DNA from: Smithella sp.
Lineage (GTDB): Bacteria > Desulfobacterota > Syntrophia > Syntrophales > Smithellaceae
NCBI GenBank assembly: GCA_018056685.1
Contig: JAGPFC010000017.1
Coordinates: forward strand, 1-57,830
DNA: 57,830 bases
Reading direction: 5' to 3'
Positions 26,480-36,000 of the stretch are shown piece by piece. Position 1 is the first letter of the stretch. Every line of letters begins with the position of its first letter. The notes under the pieces were generated by a model. It was not told the origin of the DNA. It did not search any database and was given only the letters and a program-made list of their open reading frames with translations. Both the position numbers and the translations under genes were made by a program.

Positions 26480-27793
26480 CTATTGCTCGAAATCAGTATG
26501 CGGACATGAATGAACGGTTGACTTTGATCTGACATTCACAACAATTTCATGCCACCGGAAGGGGCCCCAATGTCCATGGACATTGTATGCCGGCCATAAT
26601 CTCCAGATACCCGCTTCATAGAGTTTTTTAACGGCTAAAAAAACAATCTCCGTTCCCGGTTGTAATACCTTCCCTTTATATCTGTGTCCGAAATCACGAT
26701 TATTGTCATCGGTGGTGGAATTCCAACGTGCACCAACAAAAACACCGAAGCGCGGATTTATTTCAATAGGTTGATCGGTTACATTTTTCAGGGTGAAAGT
26801 CACCGTCACAGAATCTCCGACGGTAATTTGAGTCTGGCTGACCTTAAAGTCAATGAGTTTCAATCCATCCCGGGAAATGTTTTGCTCTTGCTCTATATGA
26901 TAAAATTCTTTTGCTATTTGCTCAGTCTCTTGAAGAAGATCAGTGGCTCTTTTGTTGTATTCGTCATTGTCTGTGAAAATTAAAGAATGATAAATCGGAG
27001 GAAATATCCTTTTAATGCTTTCTCCATAATCCTCTCCTTCCCGGGGAATGATATGCTTTCTTATCCGATAACCACGGAATGATTTTTCGGCTGTCAGCAT
27101 TACCGGCAGACTGACGCCCGTTCCCTGAAAGAGTGTACCATTTTTAACATAGTATTCCATGCAGGTCGTCCATAGATAAATATTTTCGGTTCTATGTCCC
27201 GTATCTTTTCCCAATAACTCGTAGGAACAAAACATCCTGCCGCCGGAGTTGGGTGACTCGATGTTCGTCTCGAGGTAACTCCGCACATCGTCATTCGGGA
27301 GCTGTTGATTCAGAATGTTGATGCTGCTGAAATACGTCCATGTTCCACCCTCATCGCCTCTGATGGTATATCCGCTGATCTTGATATTCATTCCTTTTCT
27401 CAAGAAGTTTGGATTGTTGTGATTGATCATCAACGTAACAAATGACGGACTATCATTTCTGTCTTTGCTGCGAAAAACCGACCAGTCAACATATCGGGTC
27501 ATGGCCGCCGCTGTTTGAAAATCTACGCCGCTATAATGACTTAACGTTACTAAAAAGTGAGCCGGCACAATACGGTCATGGCCGGCGCTCCCGGACATTC
27601 CCGGTATGCCTTGAATTGTTTTTTCAGGATTCCATTGCAAGTCACTTACCGTACCACGGATGTCCACCGGTCCGATCTGTTGTATGGGAGCGGCAATTCC
27701 ATTGTACGTAATTATTAAAAGAAACAGCACGGCGAAGAAAGACAAATAAGTTTTACTGCGAAGCCGTGAGCGTAATAAAAATTTATCTTTCAT
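26480..27793 (-). CDS. Exported hypothetical protein with C-terminal Ig-like domain
   Basis: 437 aa, not recognised as a named family. A signal peptide ends near residue 35 (IITYNGIAAP). The central part (about 80-300) has no clear motif. From about residue 320 the protein has the pattern KLIDFKVSQTQITVGDSVTVTFTLKNVTDQPIEIN, like a CARDB/Ig-type beta-sandwich. Probably periplasmic or surface exposed. Start ATG 27793 with AAAGGAGC upstream. Followed (on the minus strand, upstream) by DUF2207 and LemA genes. Confidence 0.6.
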   Translation of the reverse strand: MKDKFLLRSRLRSKTYLSFFAVLFLLIITYNGIAAPIQQIGPVDIRGTVSDLQWNPEKTIQGIPGMSGSAGHDRIVPAHFLVTLSHYSGVDFQTAAAMTRYVDWSVFRSKDRNDSPSFVTLMINHNNPNFLRKGMNIKISGYTIRGDEGGTWTYFSSINILNQQLPNDDVRSYLETNIESPNSGGRMFCSYELLGKDTGHRTENIYLWTTCMEYYVKNGTLFQGTGVSLPVMLTAEKSFRGYRIRKHIIPREGEDYGESIKRIFPPIYHSLIFTDNDEYNKRATDLLQETEQIAKEFYHIEQEQNISRDGLKLIDFKVSQTQITVGDSVTVTFTLKNVTDQPIEINPRFGVFVGARWNSTTDDNNRDFGHRYKGKVLQPGTEIVFLAVKKLYEAGIWRLWPAYNVHGHWGPFRWHEIVVNVRSKSTVHSCPHTDFEQ

Positions 27794-27842
27794 AAAAAAG
27801 CTCCTTTAATAATCATTAAATATAAATCTTTTTGTTGGGGGC

Positions 27843-29810
27843 TTACCAACCTCCGCCACCGCCACCTCCGCCACCGCCACCGGAGGAACCTCCGCCACCA
27901 CCGCCGGAAAAACCACCGCGCCCGCCGGAAGATGACCCGGGCGGAGATGCGGCAGATGCAATGGCACTGGTCAGAGAATTTCCCAGTCCTGATGAAAAAA
28001 GGGATGGACTGAAGGTTCTTTCCGAGGGGCCGGAATACCATCTCTGAACATTGCTTTCCTCCATAATCGCAGCTTTGGAGAGAACATCGGAAAATTGTTC
28101 AGACCATTCCTGCTCCACATCAAGGGCAAAGGCATAGGGTAAATATTTTTCAAAAAGTTCCGGCGTTCTATGGGGGGGATTCAATAGATTCAACCGGTCT
28201 TTCTCTGCGATGGAAAGGTACATTTTGAACCCCTCGATGCCATCCATAACTTTCCTGCCTACCAGCGTCGGTGCTTTCAGCAACTGGTAAAAAAGAGCAT
28301 TGATGAAGATCATGATTCCCAGAATAACAAGAATGGATATGGATCCGGAACCGACCACTACGGCAATGCCTGCGATTTCGCCCAGTACAAAGGGTACAGA
28401 GAATAACGTTATGAAAAGAGCTTTTGCAGGAGACGTCAGCTTATGATGTCCACCCGTAAAAACATCTTTCCATGCTGAAAACACGAGACGTAAAAGGATT
28501 GCCACGCCAAATGACCATCCGGTCAGCCAGAAAATCATAAAGATGACCATTGGATTGATCTCGGAAATTCCTATGATAACACTTGAAATCATGAGAATGA
28601 AAGAAAGAGTCAGACCCACAAAGAAAAGCTTTTTGTTTGTGCGGAAATAAATCTTTTCCAGGCTGTTCTTCAGGGATTTATGTAATTCAAGACGGGCATT
28701 GGCAATTTCTTTATGGTTTTTTGTTTCGATCATTATTTCACTGCGTGATGATGTAAATAATTTTCCTGCGGCTGCCTTTTCTTCACCGGAGAGTTGGCCC
28801 TCTTCCGTTGAGGTTTTAATCAAGGTAAATTTGTCGTTGACTTCCTGAATTTTCAAATAACCTTTAACCGCCATGTTGATCATGGCTGCGGAGAATACCT
28901 TGTCATCATAACCCATCTCAACGATAAAACGCATCGATGCGGGAGAGAGTTTAGCTGGAGGTTCATAAAGCGGTATAATGGTCCCTTTGACCGGATCTTT
29001 GCCGTATTGAGCCCACGCTATGAGGTAGTAGAAAAGAAGAATCAACAACCCGATGACACCGGCAAAAGTGCCGCGATTGTCATTAACATACCAAAATGCC
29101 TTTTCGAAAAAGGTCGGTTCTGTGACATATCCCTTGGGCCACTGAACAACGATGGTCAGGCCTTCGTTAGGATTGAGGGACCTCCTGGTTTGAAAATAAA
29201 TACCGTCTGATTCTTTTGTAGAAGAAAAATCTTTCCCTTTTTCGCCCGTATATCCCGTGTAAGCATCAACTTCTCCAATTTTATCGAGGGGTACCTCGGG
29301 AAGCCGGACCTTAGCGGAAGCTTCATCTATTGAAAACGACCAGCCGTTTCCCGTAACATTCCAGTACAGTTCATCAAAGTCCTTAAAAAATCCTAATTGT
29401 CTGTTGGTTGAATATTTGATGACGTATGTATAAGTGCCGGGGTCAAGCAAAACATTTTCGTTGCCGATATAGACACGAACACCGTTGCTCAGATTCTGAA
29501 GACGAAAGTTTTCCGGCGCGTTATCCCTCAGAACCTCTTTAACGTCAAACCGGACTTTGTAATTCCGCCCGTACCGGTCCTTGTATTTTGTGGGGAAATC
29601 CCGATAAATCCCTCTTTTGATTTGATTACCGGCGGCATAAACTTCAATAGTTTCCGTCACGATCATGCCGGAAGAGCGAAGAACTTCAATGTCGCTGTGA
29701 AACGAGAGGATTCTTTCCTGCTCCTGCCTGATTTCACTGCGAGCAAAAGACGTAAAAATAACTAATGTCAGGATCAGAGTCAGCAGCAGCAAAAAGCATT
29801 TTTTTCTCAT
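27843..29810 (-). CDS. DUF2207 membrane protein with Gly-rich tail
   Basis: 655 aa. A signal peptide (LILTLVIFTSFARSE) is followed by a beta-rich DUF2207 domain (about 30-240; RSSGMIVTETIEVYAAGNQI and GIYRDFPTKYKDR), a transmembrane helix near 245, a cytoplasmic part and four more helices (about 390-490), and ends in a glycine-rich tail SGGGGGGSSGGGGG... closed by a single W. This architecture matches YciQ-type DUF2207 proteins. The gene lies 20 bp downstream of lemA, the usual partner. Function is unknown; LemA/DUF2207 pairs are thought to act in the envelope. The GC-rich codon run in the tail could be repeat-unstable. Confidence 0.85.
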   Translation of the reverse strand: MRKKCFLLLLTLILTLVIFTSFARSEIRQEQERILSFHSDIEVLRSSGMIVTETIEVYAAGNQIKRGIYRDFPTKYKDRYGRNYKVRFDVKEVLRDNAPENFRLQNLSNGVRVYIGNENVLLDPGTYTYVIKYSTNRQLGFFKDFDELYWNVTGNGWSFSIDEASAKVRLPEVPLDKIGEVDAYTGYTGEKGKDFSSTKESDGIYFQTRRSLNPNEGLTIVVQWPKGYVTEPTFFEKAFWYVNDNRGTFAGVIGLLILLFYYLIAWAQYGKDPVKGTIIPLYEPPAKLSPASMRFIVEMGYDDKVFSAAMINMAVKGYLKIQEVNDKFTLIKTSTEEGQLSGEEKAAAGKLFTSSRSEIMIETKNHKEIANARLELHKSLKNSLEKIYFRTNKKLFFVGLTLSFILMISSVIIGISEINPMVIFMIFWLTGWSFGVAILLRLVFSAWKDVFTGGHHKLTSPAKALFITLFSVPFVLGEIAGIAVVVGSGSISILVILGIMIFINALFYQLLKAPTLVGRKVMDGIEGFKMYLSIAEKDRLNLLNPPHRTPELFEKYLPYAFALDVEQEWSEQFSDVLSKAAIMEESNVQRWYSGPSERTFSPSLFSSGLGNSLTSAIASAASPPGSSSGGRGGFSGGGGGGSSGGGGGGGGGGGW

Positions 29811-29830
29811 GAGTCCTCATGCCCGATGTA

Positions 29831-30379
29831 TTAGTTGAATTTAACCCCGGGAACTTCCCTTTCCGTGGCCAGCTCGATTTCAAAGAAATCAGCTTTTTTA
29901 AATCCGAACATGTTAGCCAGAATATTGTTCGGGAAAGATTCGACCATGGTATTGTAATCTCTGGCCGCGCCATTGTAATATCTTCGGGCAAGCTGAATCT
30001 GTTCCTCGGTATCGGTGAGAGTGCGTTGCAGCTCTTGAAAATTTTGATTGGCCTTGAGATCCGGATACGCTTCCGCTAGAGCAAAAATGCTCTTCAATGC
30101 CTGCGAAAAGCTGTTCTCCATTTCCCCCTTCTCCTTCAGGGTTGCCGGTCCGGATAACCTTGAGCGCAGATTGGTGATTTCTTCGAGAACGGACTTTTCA
30201 TGCCGGGCGTAACCTTTGACTGTTTCTACGATATTGGGAATCAAATCATGACGGCGTTTGAGCTGGACATCGATGCCACTCCAGGCTTCATTAAGGATGT
30301 TGCGCTGACGCACGAAACGATTATACATAAAAACGGCAAAAATCAGCACAAGAGCAATAATGATAATAATCAAGTACAT
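29831..30379 (-). CDS. lemA: LemA family protein
   Basis: 182 aa. One N-terminal transmembrane helix (YLIIIIIALVLIFAVFMY), then the LemA hallmark FVRQRNILNEAWSGIDVQLKRRHDLIPNIV and a helical domain ending in VPGVKFN. LemA proteins face the periplasm or cytoplasm next to the membrane and often pair with DUF2207, as here. Their biochemical job is not settled. The ATG has CAGGAGGG upstream. A divergent promoter pair lies at 30411-30500. Confidence 0.92.
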   Translation of the reverse strand: MYLIIIIIALVLIFAVFMYNRFVRQRNILNEAWSGIDVQLKRRHDLIPNIVETVKGYARHEKSVLEEITNLRSRLSGPATLKEKGEMENSFSQALKSIFALAEAYPDLKANQNFQELQRTLTDTEEQIQLARRYYNGAARDYNTMVESFPNNILANMFGFKKADFFEIELATEREVPGVKFN

Positions 30380-30410
30380 ATTCAGCCCTCCTGATGTTTA
30401 AGTGTTGTTT

Positions 30411-30439
30411 AATATTGACCTATGCATCGCTAATGTCAA
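30411..30439 (-). promoter_or_regulatory. Promoter for lemA-DUF2207
   Basis: Minus strand TTGACA (30439-30434), 17-bp spacer, AATATT (30416-30411). The -10 is weak. Confidence 0.4.
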
Positions 30440-30471
30440 GGGAAACTATCCGTGTTCCACACAAGATTAGC

Positions 30472-30500
30472 TTGACATATCAAAATCAGTTTCTTAAAAT
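30472..30500 (+). promoter_or_regulatory. Promoter for the His/Pro-rich secreted protein
   Basis: TTGACA (30472-30477), 17-bp spacer, TAAAAT (30495-30500). Confidence 0.55.
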
Positions 30501-30606
30501 TAAGGCCAATTACAGAGTTTGATGGAATATCAAAAGGTATCAAACGAAAGATTTCGATCATTGTGTTTTGTGATTGGATTAATCATTAACCCAAGGAGGG
30601 AAACCG

Positions 30607-31224
30607 ATGAAGAAATTATTTTTCAGGACTTTTTTCTTAACGCTGATATGCTTCACACCTGTTCTGGCAATCGCACAGCCCAGCGTGCATATCAACATTC
30701 CCATTCCTCTTCCTCCGCCGATTATCTTTCCGGCGCCGCCTGAAGTTGTGGTCGTTCCGGGTACGGACGTCTATGTTGTACCTGATCTGAACGAAGACAT
30801 ATTTTTCTACGGCGGATGGTGGTGGCGTCCGTGGCAGGGGCATTGGTACCGATCCCGATACTATGACAGGGGATGGGGGTATTACAGGGGGTACCCAACT
30901 TTTCACAGACATTTTTATCAAGGATGGAGAGATGATTTCAAGCATCATCGATGGAGAGGCCAACCGTGGCAATATCATCGCATTCATCACGGAGATCTGA
31001 ACCGCAACTGGCGCGATTGGGAAAGAACGCGATACTGGCACCGTCCGCCTCCCCCTCGGCCACCTCGTCCCGTCGTGCACGGACCCGGACCGGGTCATCC
31101 ACCGCCTCCCGCTTTACAAGGCCACGGCCATCAACCCGGAATGCATGGTGGCAAACCCGGAAAGGAAAAGCCCCGCGGGGACCATTACAGGGGCAGGCCC
31201 GTTGATGATCGACCCGGCAGATAA
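30607..31224 (+). CDS. Secreted His/Trp/Arg/Pro-rich protein
   Basis: 205 aa. Signal peptide to about residue 23 (PVLAIAQP), then IPLPPPIIFPAPPEVVVVPGTDVYVVP and a segment full of Trp, Tyr, Arg and His (WWWRPWQGHWY, RDDFKHHRWRG). The tail is Pro/Gly/His-rich. Composition resembles the YXWGXW-type secreted proteins seen in Geobacter and relatives. It may bind metals or be embedded in the envelope; no catalytic motif. The ATG follows AAGGAGGG, and a terminator follows the gene. Confidence 0.75.
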   Translation: MKKLFFRTFFLTLICFTPVLAIAQPSVHINIPIPLPPPIIFPAPPEVVVVPGTDVYVVPDLNEDIFFYGGWWWRPWQGHWYRSRYYDRGWGYYRGYPTFHRHFYQGWRDDFKHHRWRGQPWQYHRIHHGDLNRNWRDWERTRYWHRPPPPRPPRPVVHGPGPGHPPPPALQGHGHQPGMHGGKPGKEKPRGDHYRGRPVDDRPGR

Positions 31225-31306
31225 CCTGGTCTTCATTATAGAGAGGATGAAAAGGTAAAGCATTCAAATATAAAACTTTTTCGTCAATAAAATTATTAAG
31301 AAAAAA

Positions 31307-31357
31307 AACCGGTTTTGATTATGGGAAGAAACATGATTTTCAAAGCCGGTTTTTTTA
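31307..31357 (+). terminator. Rho-independent terminator
   Basis: 12-bp stem AACCGGTTTTGA (31307-31318) / TCAAAGCCGGTT (31340-31351) with one G-U, followed by seven T. Confidence 0.8.
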
Positions 31358-31419
31358 GTTCTTAAAATCTGTCTTAGTCCGAAAAAAGAAAAAAATTAAA
31401 AAATTTTTATACCCTACCC

Positions 31420-31448
31420 TTGACATTTCCCTGCCTTTCCTGTAGAAA
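31420..31448 (+). promoter_or_regulatory. Promoter of the GAPDH leader transcript
   Basis: Perfect TTGACA (31420-31425), 17-bp spacer, TAGAAA (31443-31448). Transcription would begin about 270 nt upstream of the GAPDH ATG. Confidence 0.5.
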
Positions 31449-31449
31449 A

Positions 31450-31553
31450 GTGGCGACCTTTTAAGGGAGATATTTTATGGTCCCGGTCGCCACCAAACCG
31501 TATTTGAATAGAGTTCCTTTCTTGAATTTTCGGCAGGGTGTCCCTGCCTTTTT
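31450..31553 (+). promoter_or_regulatory. Structured 5' leader with attenuator-like terminator
   Basis: After the promoter a 9-bp inverted repeat GTGGCGACC (31450-31458) / GGTCGCCAC (31485-31493) encloses an AAGGGAG site and an ATG (31477) of a short frame. A terminator-like hairpin GGCAGGG/CCCTGCC with T5 follows at 31532-31553, still upstream of the GAPDH gene at 31724. This arrangement suggests transcriptional attenuation of the downstream gene; the ligand or signal is unknown, and a plain terminator of a short transcript is the alternative. Confidence 0.45.
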
Positions 31554-31723
31554 AATTGATCAAAGCAAAAATCAATCAGCATCTTTCTTTCTGCAAAACT
31601 GGATTTGCGGTTATGGATTCCGGCGTCTATGCTTTTCGTTGTCACGGTATAATTCGACTGAAGCTTCAAACTTATGCGTGTGTTTTAAGCAGGTCTGATT
31701 AAAAATAAAGGAGGATTTGAATC

Positions 31724-32995
31724 ATGGCGCAAGTATTTGAGAACAAACAGCCGGTTCTCGGCATCAACAGTCTCGGAAGAATCGGAAAGTTGACCTTATG
31801 GCATCATATCAGCAGAAAATATTTCAAAGAGATTTTTGTCAATCAGGGAAGAGAGGTGGGTACGGGGCTTGATTCCATCGCCCAGGCGATTGAAAAAGAT
31901 TCAACCTACGGCCTGATGCATAAATTTTTGTATGGCGTTAAGGCGGAGCGAATCATTCAGATTGTCGATGAAAAACAGGGGAAACTGCTGATTGACGGCA
32001 TTCCCGTCACCATTTTGCGTGAAGCCAGAAACCCGGCAGATATTCCCTGGCGGCAGTACGGCGTGGACGTGGTAGTGGACTGCACGGGCAAATTCAAGGA
32101 TCCCACGGTCGCGTCGGACAACAAGAGCGGTTCTATCAGGGGCCATCTGCACGGCGGCGCGAAGGTGGTCATCAATTCGTCGCCCTTTAAAATCAAAAAC
32201 AAGGCCCTCTCCACACCGGATGACGCGGTAACCATGATCTACGGCATCAATCACACGGCGTTTGATCCGAAGAAACATAAGATTGTTTCCGCCGCGTCCT
32301 GCACAACCACAGGACTTGCGCACATGGTGAAACCTCTGCTGGAAAATGAAGAAACCAGCAATATCCTTACAGCGTCCATGTCCACGGTACATGCCGTGAC
32401 CAATACCCAGAGCGTGCTGGACAGCGTTCCCAAGGCCGGTGAAAAAGATTTGAGAAAGAACAGGAGCATTCTGGACAGCATCATCCTGACATCAACCAAT
32501 GCCGCTAAGGCGCTGGCGGAAGTTATTCCGCAGGTGCAGAATATCGGTTTCATGGCCGATTCCATCCGGATACCGGCGAGCACCATGTCCCTGATTGTTC
32601 TGAACGCCACGTTCCAGTCCCGCGCCAGTAACCAGGGGACGGGGATGAACATTAATACAAAAATGATTAATGACTTATACAGCAAAGCGGCCTCGAGTAA
32701 TCCTGAAAAACTGCTCAGATTCACCATGGAACAAAATGTATCCGCTGATCTCTTTGGCGTTGACGCGGCCGTTATCATTGAAGGTCAGTTCAATCACACA
32801 CGCACGGCTTTCATTAATTTGGATTGCTCGCACATTCCGAATCTGCCGGCGGATGTCGCTAAAGTGCTTCCTGAAAAAGTTTTAAAAGTGCCCGTGGTGC
32901 ACGCCAAGATATTCGGCTGGTATGATAATGAATACGGCAGCTACACCAACCGGCTGGGCGACCTGACCGTTTATATCCACAAGAATATTCTTTAA
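31724..32995 (+). CDS. Glyceraldehyde-3-phosphate dehydrogenase-like protein (atypical)
   Basis: 423 aa, longer than classic GAPDH (about 335). The Rossmann start is GINSLGRIGKLTL, the active-site cysteine is C193 in SAASCTTTGLAHMVK, and H223 in STVHAVTNTQ is the base. Changes include loss of the second Cys and of the usual Asn after SCTT, and an insertion near the N-terminus, so it belongs to a divergent GAPDH group. It should oxidise glyceraldehyde 3-phosphate with NAD(P) and phosphate, but cofactor and physiological direction are uncertain. ATG 31724 has AAAGGAGG upstream. It has a leader with a terminator hairpin and its own terminator after it. Confidence 0.85.
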   Translation: MAQVFENKQPVLGINSLGRIGKLTLWHHISRKYFKEIFVNQGREVGTGLDSIAQAIEKDSTYGLMHKFLYGVKAERIIQIVDEKQGKLLIDGIPVTILREARNPADIPWRQYGVDVVVDCTGKFKDPTVASDNKSGSIRGHLHGGAKVVINSSPFKIKNKALSTPDDAVTMIYGINHTAFDPKKHKIVSAASCTTTGLAHMVKPLLENEETSNILTASMSTVHAVTNTQSVLDSVPKAGEKDLRKNRSILDSIILTSTNAAKALAEVIPQVQNIGFMADSIRIPASTMSLIVLNATFQSRASNQGTGMNINTKMINDLYSKAASSNPEKLLRFTMEQNVSADLFGVDAAVIIEGQFNHTRTAFINLDCSHIPNLPADVAKVLPEKVLKVPVVHAKIFGWYDNEYGSYTNRLGDLTVYIHKNIL

Positions 32996-33012
32996 GAAAA
33001 AAGAACAAATCC

Positions 33013-33054
33013 ATTCCCATTAACTTCGCTCCGGTGAGGTTGATGGGAATTTTT
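33013..33054 (+). terminator. Rho-independent terminator of the GAPDH-like gene
   Basis: 12-bp stem ATTCCCATTAAC/GTTGATGGGAAT with one G-U and a T tail. Confidence 0.8.
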
Positions 33055-33061
33055 ATAAAAA

Positions 33062-36000
33062 TCATTCGTTTTCGCTTTGGTGCCGGCCCAGATAAACAGT
33101 GCCGCTCCAGCCGTCGATACTGATAAAATCACCCGCCTTGATGGTCTGATTTTCTATTGTGGCGTATTCGTCGGCTTCATAAACTTTCAGTTTACTGAAA
33201 CCGACGACACCGACCTTGTTAAGCTGTGGAATGGTTACGGCGGCATGGGAGGTACTGCCACCTTTTGCCGTCAGCAATCCCTCTACCTGCAGCAGAACGC
33301 CGACGTCATCAGGTACCGTATCCGGCCGCACCAGAATCAGGGGGGTTTGGGGTTCTTCGCTGCGGAATCGTTTAATATCTGTTTCCGAATAGACAGCCCG
33401 GCCGCAAAGAGCACCGCCGTTGACACCGATGCCCGTTCCCAGAACCGATGATTGCAATTCCGCAGTGTCCTGGAAACGCTTCCATTTTTGAGTCGTGATT
33501 TGATTCATGTCCCGTGTTTGCAGGATGTATAATTTGTCCCGCGTTGTTCCTTCAAAAGTAAATTCTATTTCCTGATGATTGAATCCTTTTTCGTAAATAA
33601 GAATTTCCGCGATTCTTAAAAGTTCCGCGTAAATTTCAGGAAACTTGTCCTCCAGCGATATTTTGGAATCCCGGAATTCTGCTATCCGTTGTTTTTCGGA
33701 AATCGGATAGGTCTCCACCAGACCGGAAACGATATCATCTCCCTGGACACCAAAGATAAAATCTCCGTAAAGGGTGACATCTGAAGACGAACTCTTCGGC
33801 TCACGGGTAAAAATAACGCCTGAACCGGAATTATCATTGAGATTGCCGAACACCATTTTCTGGACGATGACAGCCGTTCCCCATTTATCGGAAATATGCA
33901 TTTGCCGACGGTAAATTTCCGCCTGTTCCGAATACCATGAATTGAATACCTGCAGGATTGCGTGACTCAACTGATCGAGAGGTTTTTCTTTAAATTCAAT
34001 GCCGCTTTCCATTAATCCTTTTTTGTAGGAAAGGGCTATTTGTCGCATTTGTTCAGGCAGAAAAAGGATCTTTCTTTCAACGCCGTATTTCTGTTTATAT
34101 TCATCGATGATCGCGTCGAAAAAATTACGATTCAAGCCCTGGAACATCCCCCACATCTGCAAAAACCTTCGATACGAATCCCAGGCCGCCCATTGAAAAT
34201 CTTCCTTTTTGCTGAGGTTCTCGGCAATGGCTTCGTTGATGCCCACATTCAGGAAGGATTTCATCATGCCGGGAAGAGAAACCGTCGCTCCGCTGCGCAC
34301 CGAAAGCAATAAGGGATGGCGCGGATCTCCCAGTCTGCAACCGGTAATCTTCTCCAGCCTTTTGAGTTCCTTGTTCACCCGGTCGGCCAGATCATTGAAA
34401 ATATATTTATAGCCGTAAACCGCGTCATATCCCCGGAAGACTTCCGTGGTGATGATAAATCCCGGCGGCACATTAAAGCCAAATGAAACGAGCTCCTTGA
34501 GAAAATACCCCTTGTTGCCCAGCAGAATCTGATTGTCGATCCTTTTATTCTTTTTATAAAAGGAAGAAACCGTCAACTCCGGATTGTACGCCATCACCAC
34601 CTTCAGAATCTGTTTGTTGTCTTTAAACTTTTCCGCTTCCGCGTTGAGGGTTTTAATGACCGTGTTCACAAAATTATCCAGCACCTGAATGCCGAAAGCG
34701 AAAGAGATGATTCCCCTGATGAAATTTTCTGAATGCTGATAAATCAGCTTTTCATGCTTTTTATGGCCGGATTTTGTGATCGCTTCCGTGTCCTGACGGT
34801 AAACCTGGCCGATGATGATGGACAGGTTGGACCTGTGAATATCGATGTAATAGTTACGGATAATATTTTGAATATCCTTGGAAATGAAACGGAAAATATC
34901 CTCGTACTGTTCCAGGGAGAATTGTTTAATCGTCAGCGCGTTGGTTACGTACTTGATTTTCGCGGTCAGTCCTTCCGTGGCAATGCCATCAATTTCCAGG
35001 GCGTTGACATACAGCCAGAGATACGTGTGTATTTTTTTAATGGTCTGTTTTGTGATAAATTTCAGATTGAAGGACTTGCTTAATTCCTCAAAAAGCATTG
35101 TGGCCAGACTTTCCAGTCTCAGCGAAAGACCGACGGCATCAAATTTTTTCTCACTATACGTTCCGTACATGGACGGAATGCCGGCCGCGATGTGTCTTTT
35201 GTAATAGATGTTTTCGTAAAATTGCGTTTTTTTCGGTGAGAGAATTCTTTCTTTCAGAATGGAGAGAAATTTCAGAATAATCGTAATACTGCGATAATAG
35301 TTCTTCGCGTTTAAAGATTTTTTCAGCGAAGCGATATCGGCTTGCGGGAAGGCATTGGACGCTTCCAGGTCTTTCAGCAGGTCAATAAACTGCGGATAAT
35401 ATTTTTTATAGATCAGTTGATAAATGCGGATCATCATTTGAACGCGTTCCTGATCCCTTTCATTGATCCCCTTGACCTGACGCAGCTCGCTGCAGACCTT
35501 TTCCTTGTCCCAATGAAGAAAATTCAGGGGATCTTGATTAATCCGGGTGAAGAAATATTTAAACGCTTTATGCATGCCGTTGAAATATTCTCCGGAATTG
35601 GTCACCTGTTCATAAACGTCAACGGGAAGATGCACGCGGAGGAAATTTTTATCGCCGGAGCTCCAGTACTTGAAAATATCCTCGATAAATTTAAAAATCA
35701 GGCTGTTGCTTTCGACGTGCGATTGTTTCCGCAAAAAATAAACCAGCTTGTCGTTGCGCAGGGAAAGCTCATCGACCCTGGTGGTTATATCCCTGAGTTC
35801 TCCTTCCGCGCCGATCTCACTGAAATAGACGGGAAAAATCCTCAGCAACTGTTTGATGAGACTGTAAGACGGCGTGATGTCGCTGTTGAGCAGAGCGGAA
35901 ATATTTTTCTGAATCAGATCGGTGTCGCGGATAAAAACACCGCCCAGTTTTAAATTAACGATCAGCGCCGAAATCAACCGCTTGGTCCAGCGGGGCTTCA

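Noticed and set aside
27843..28047. Proline-rich plus frame opposite the DUF2207 gene end
   Set aside because: It is the reverse-strand reading of the Gly-codon repeat; the DUF2207 gene explains it.
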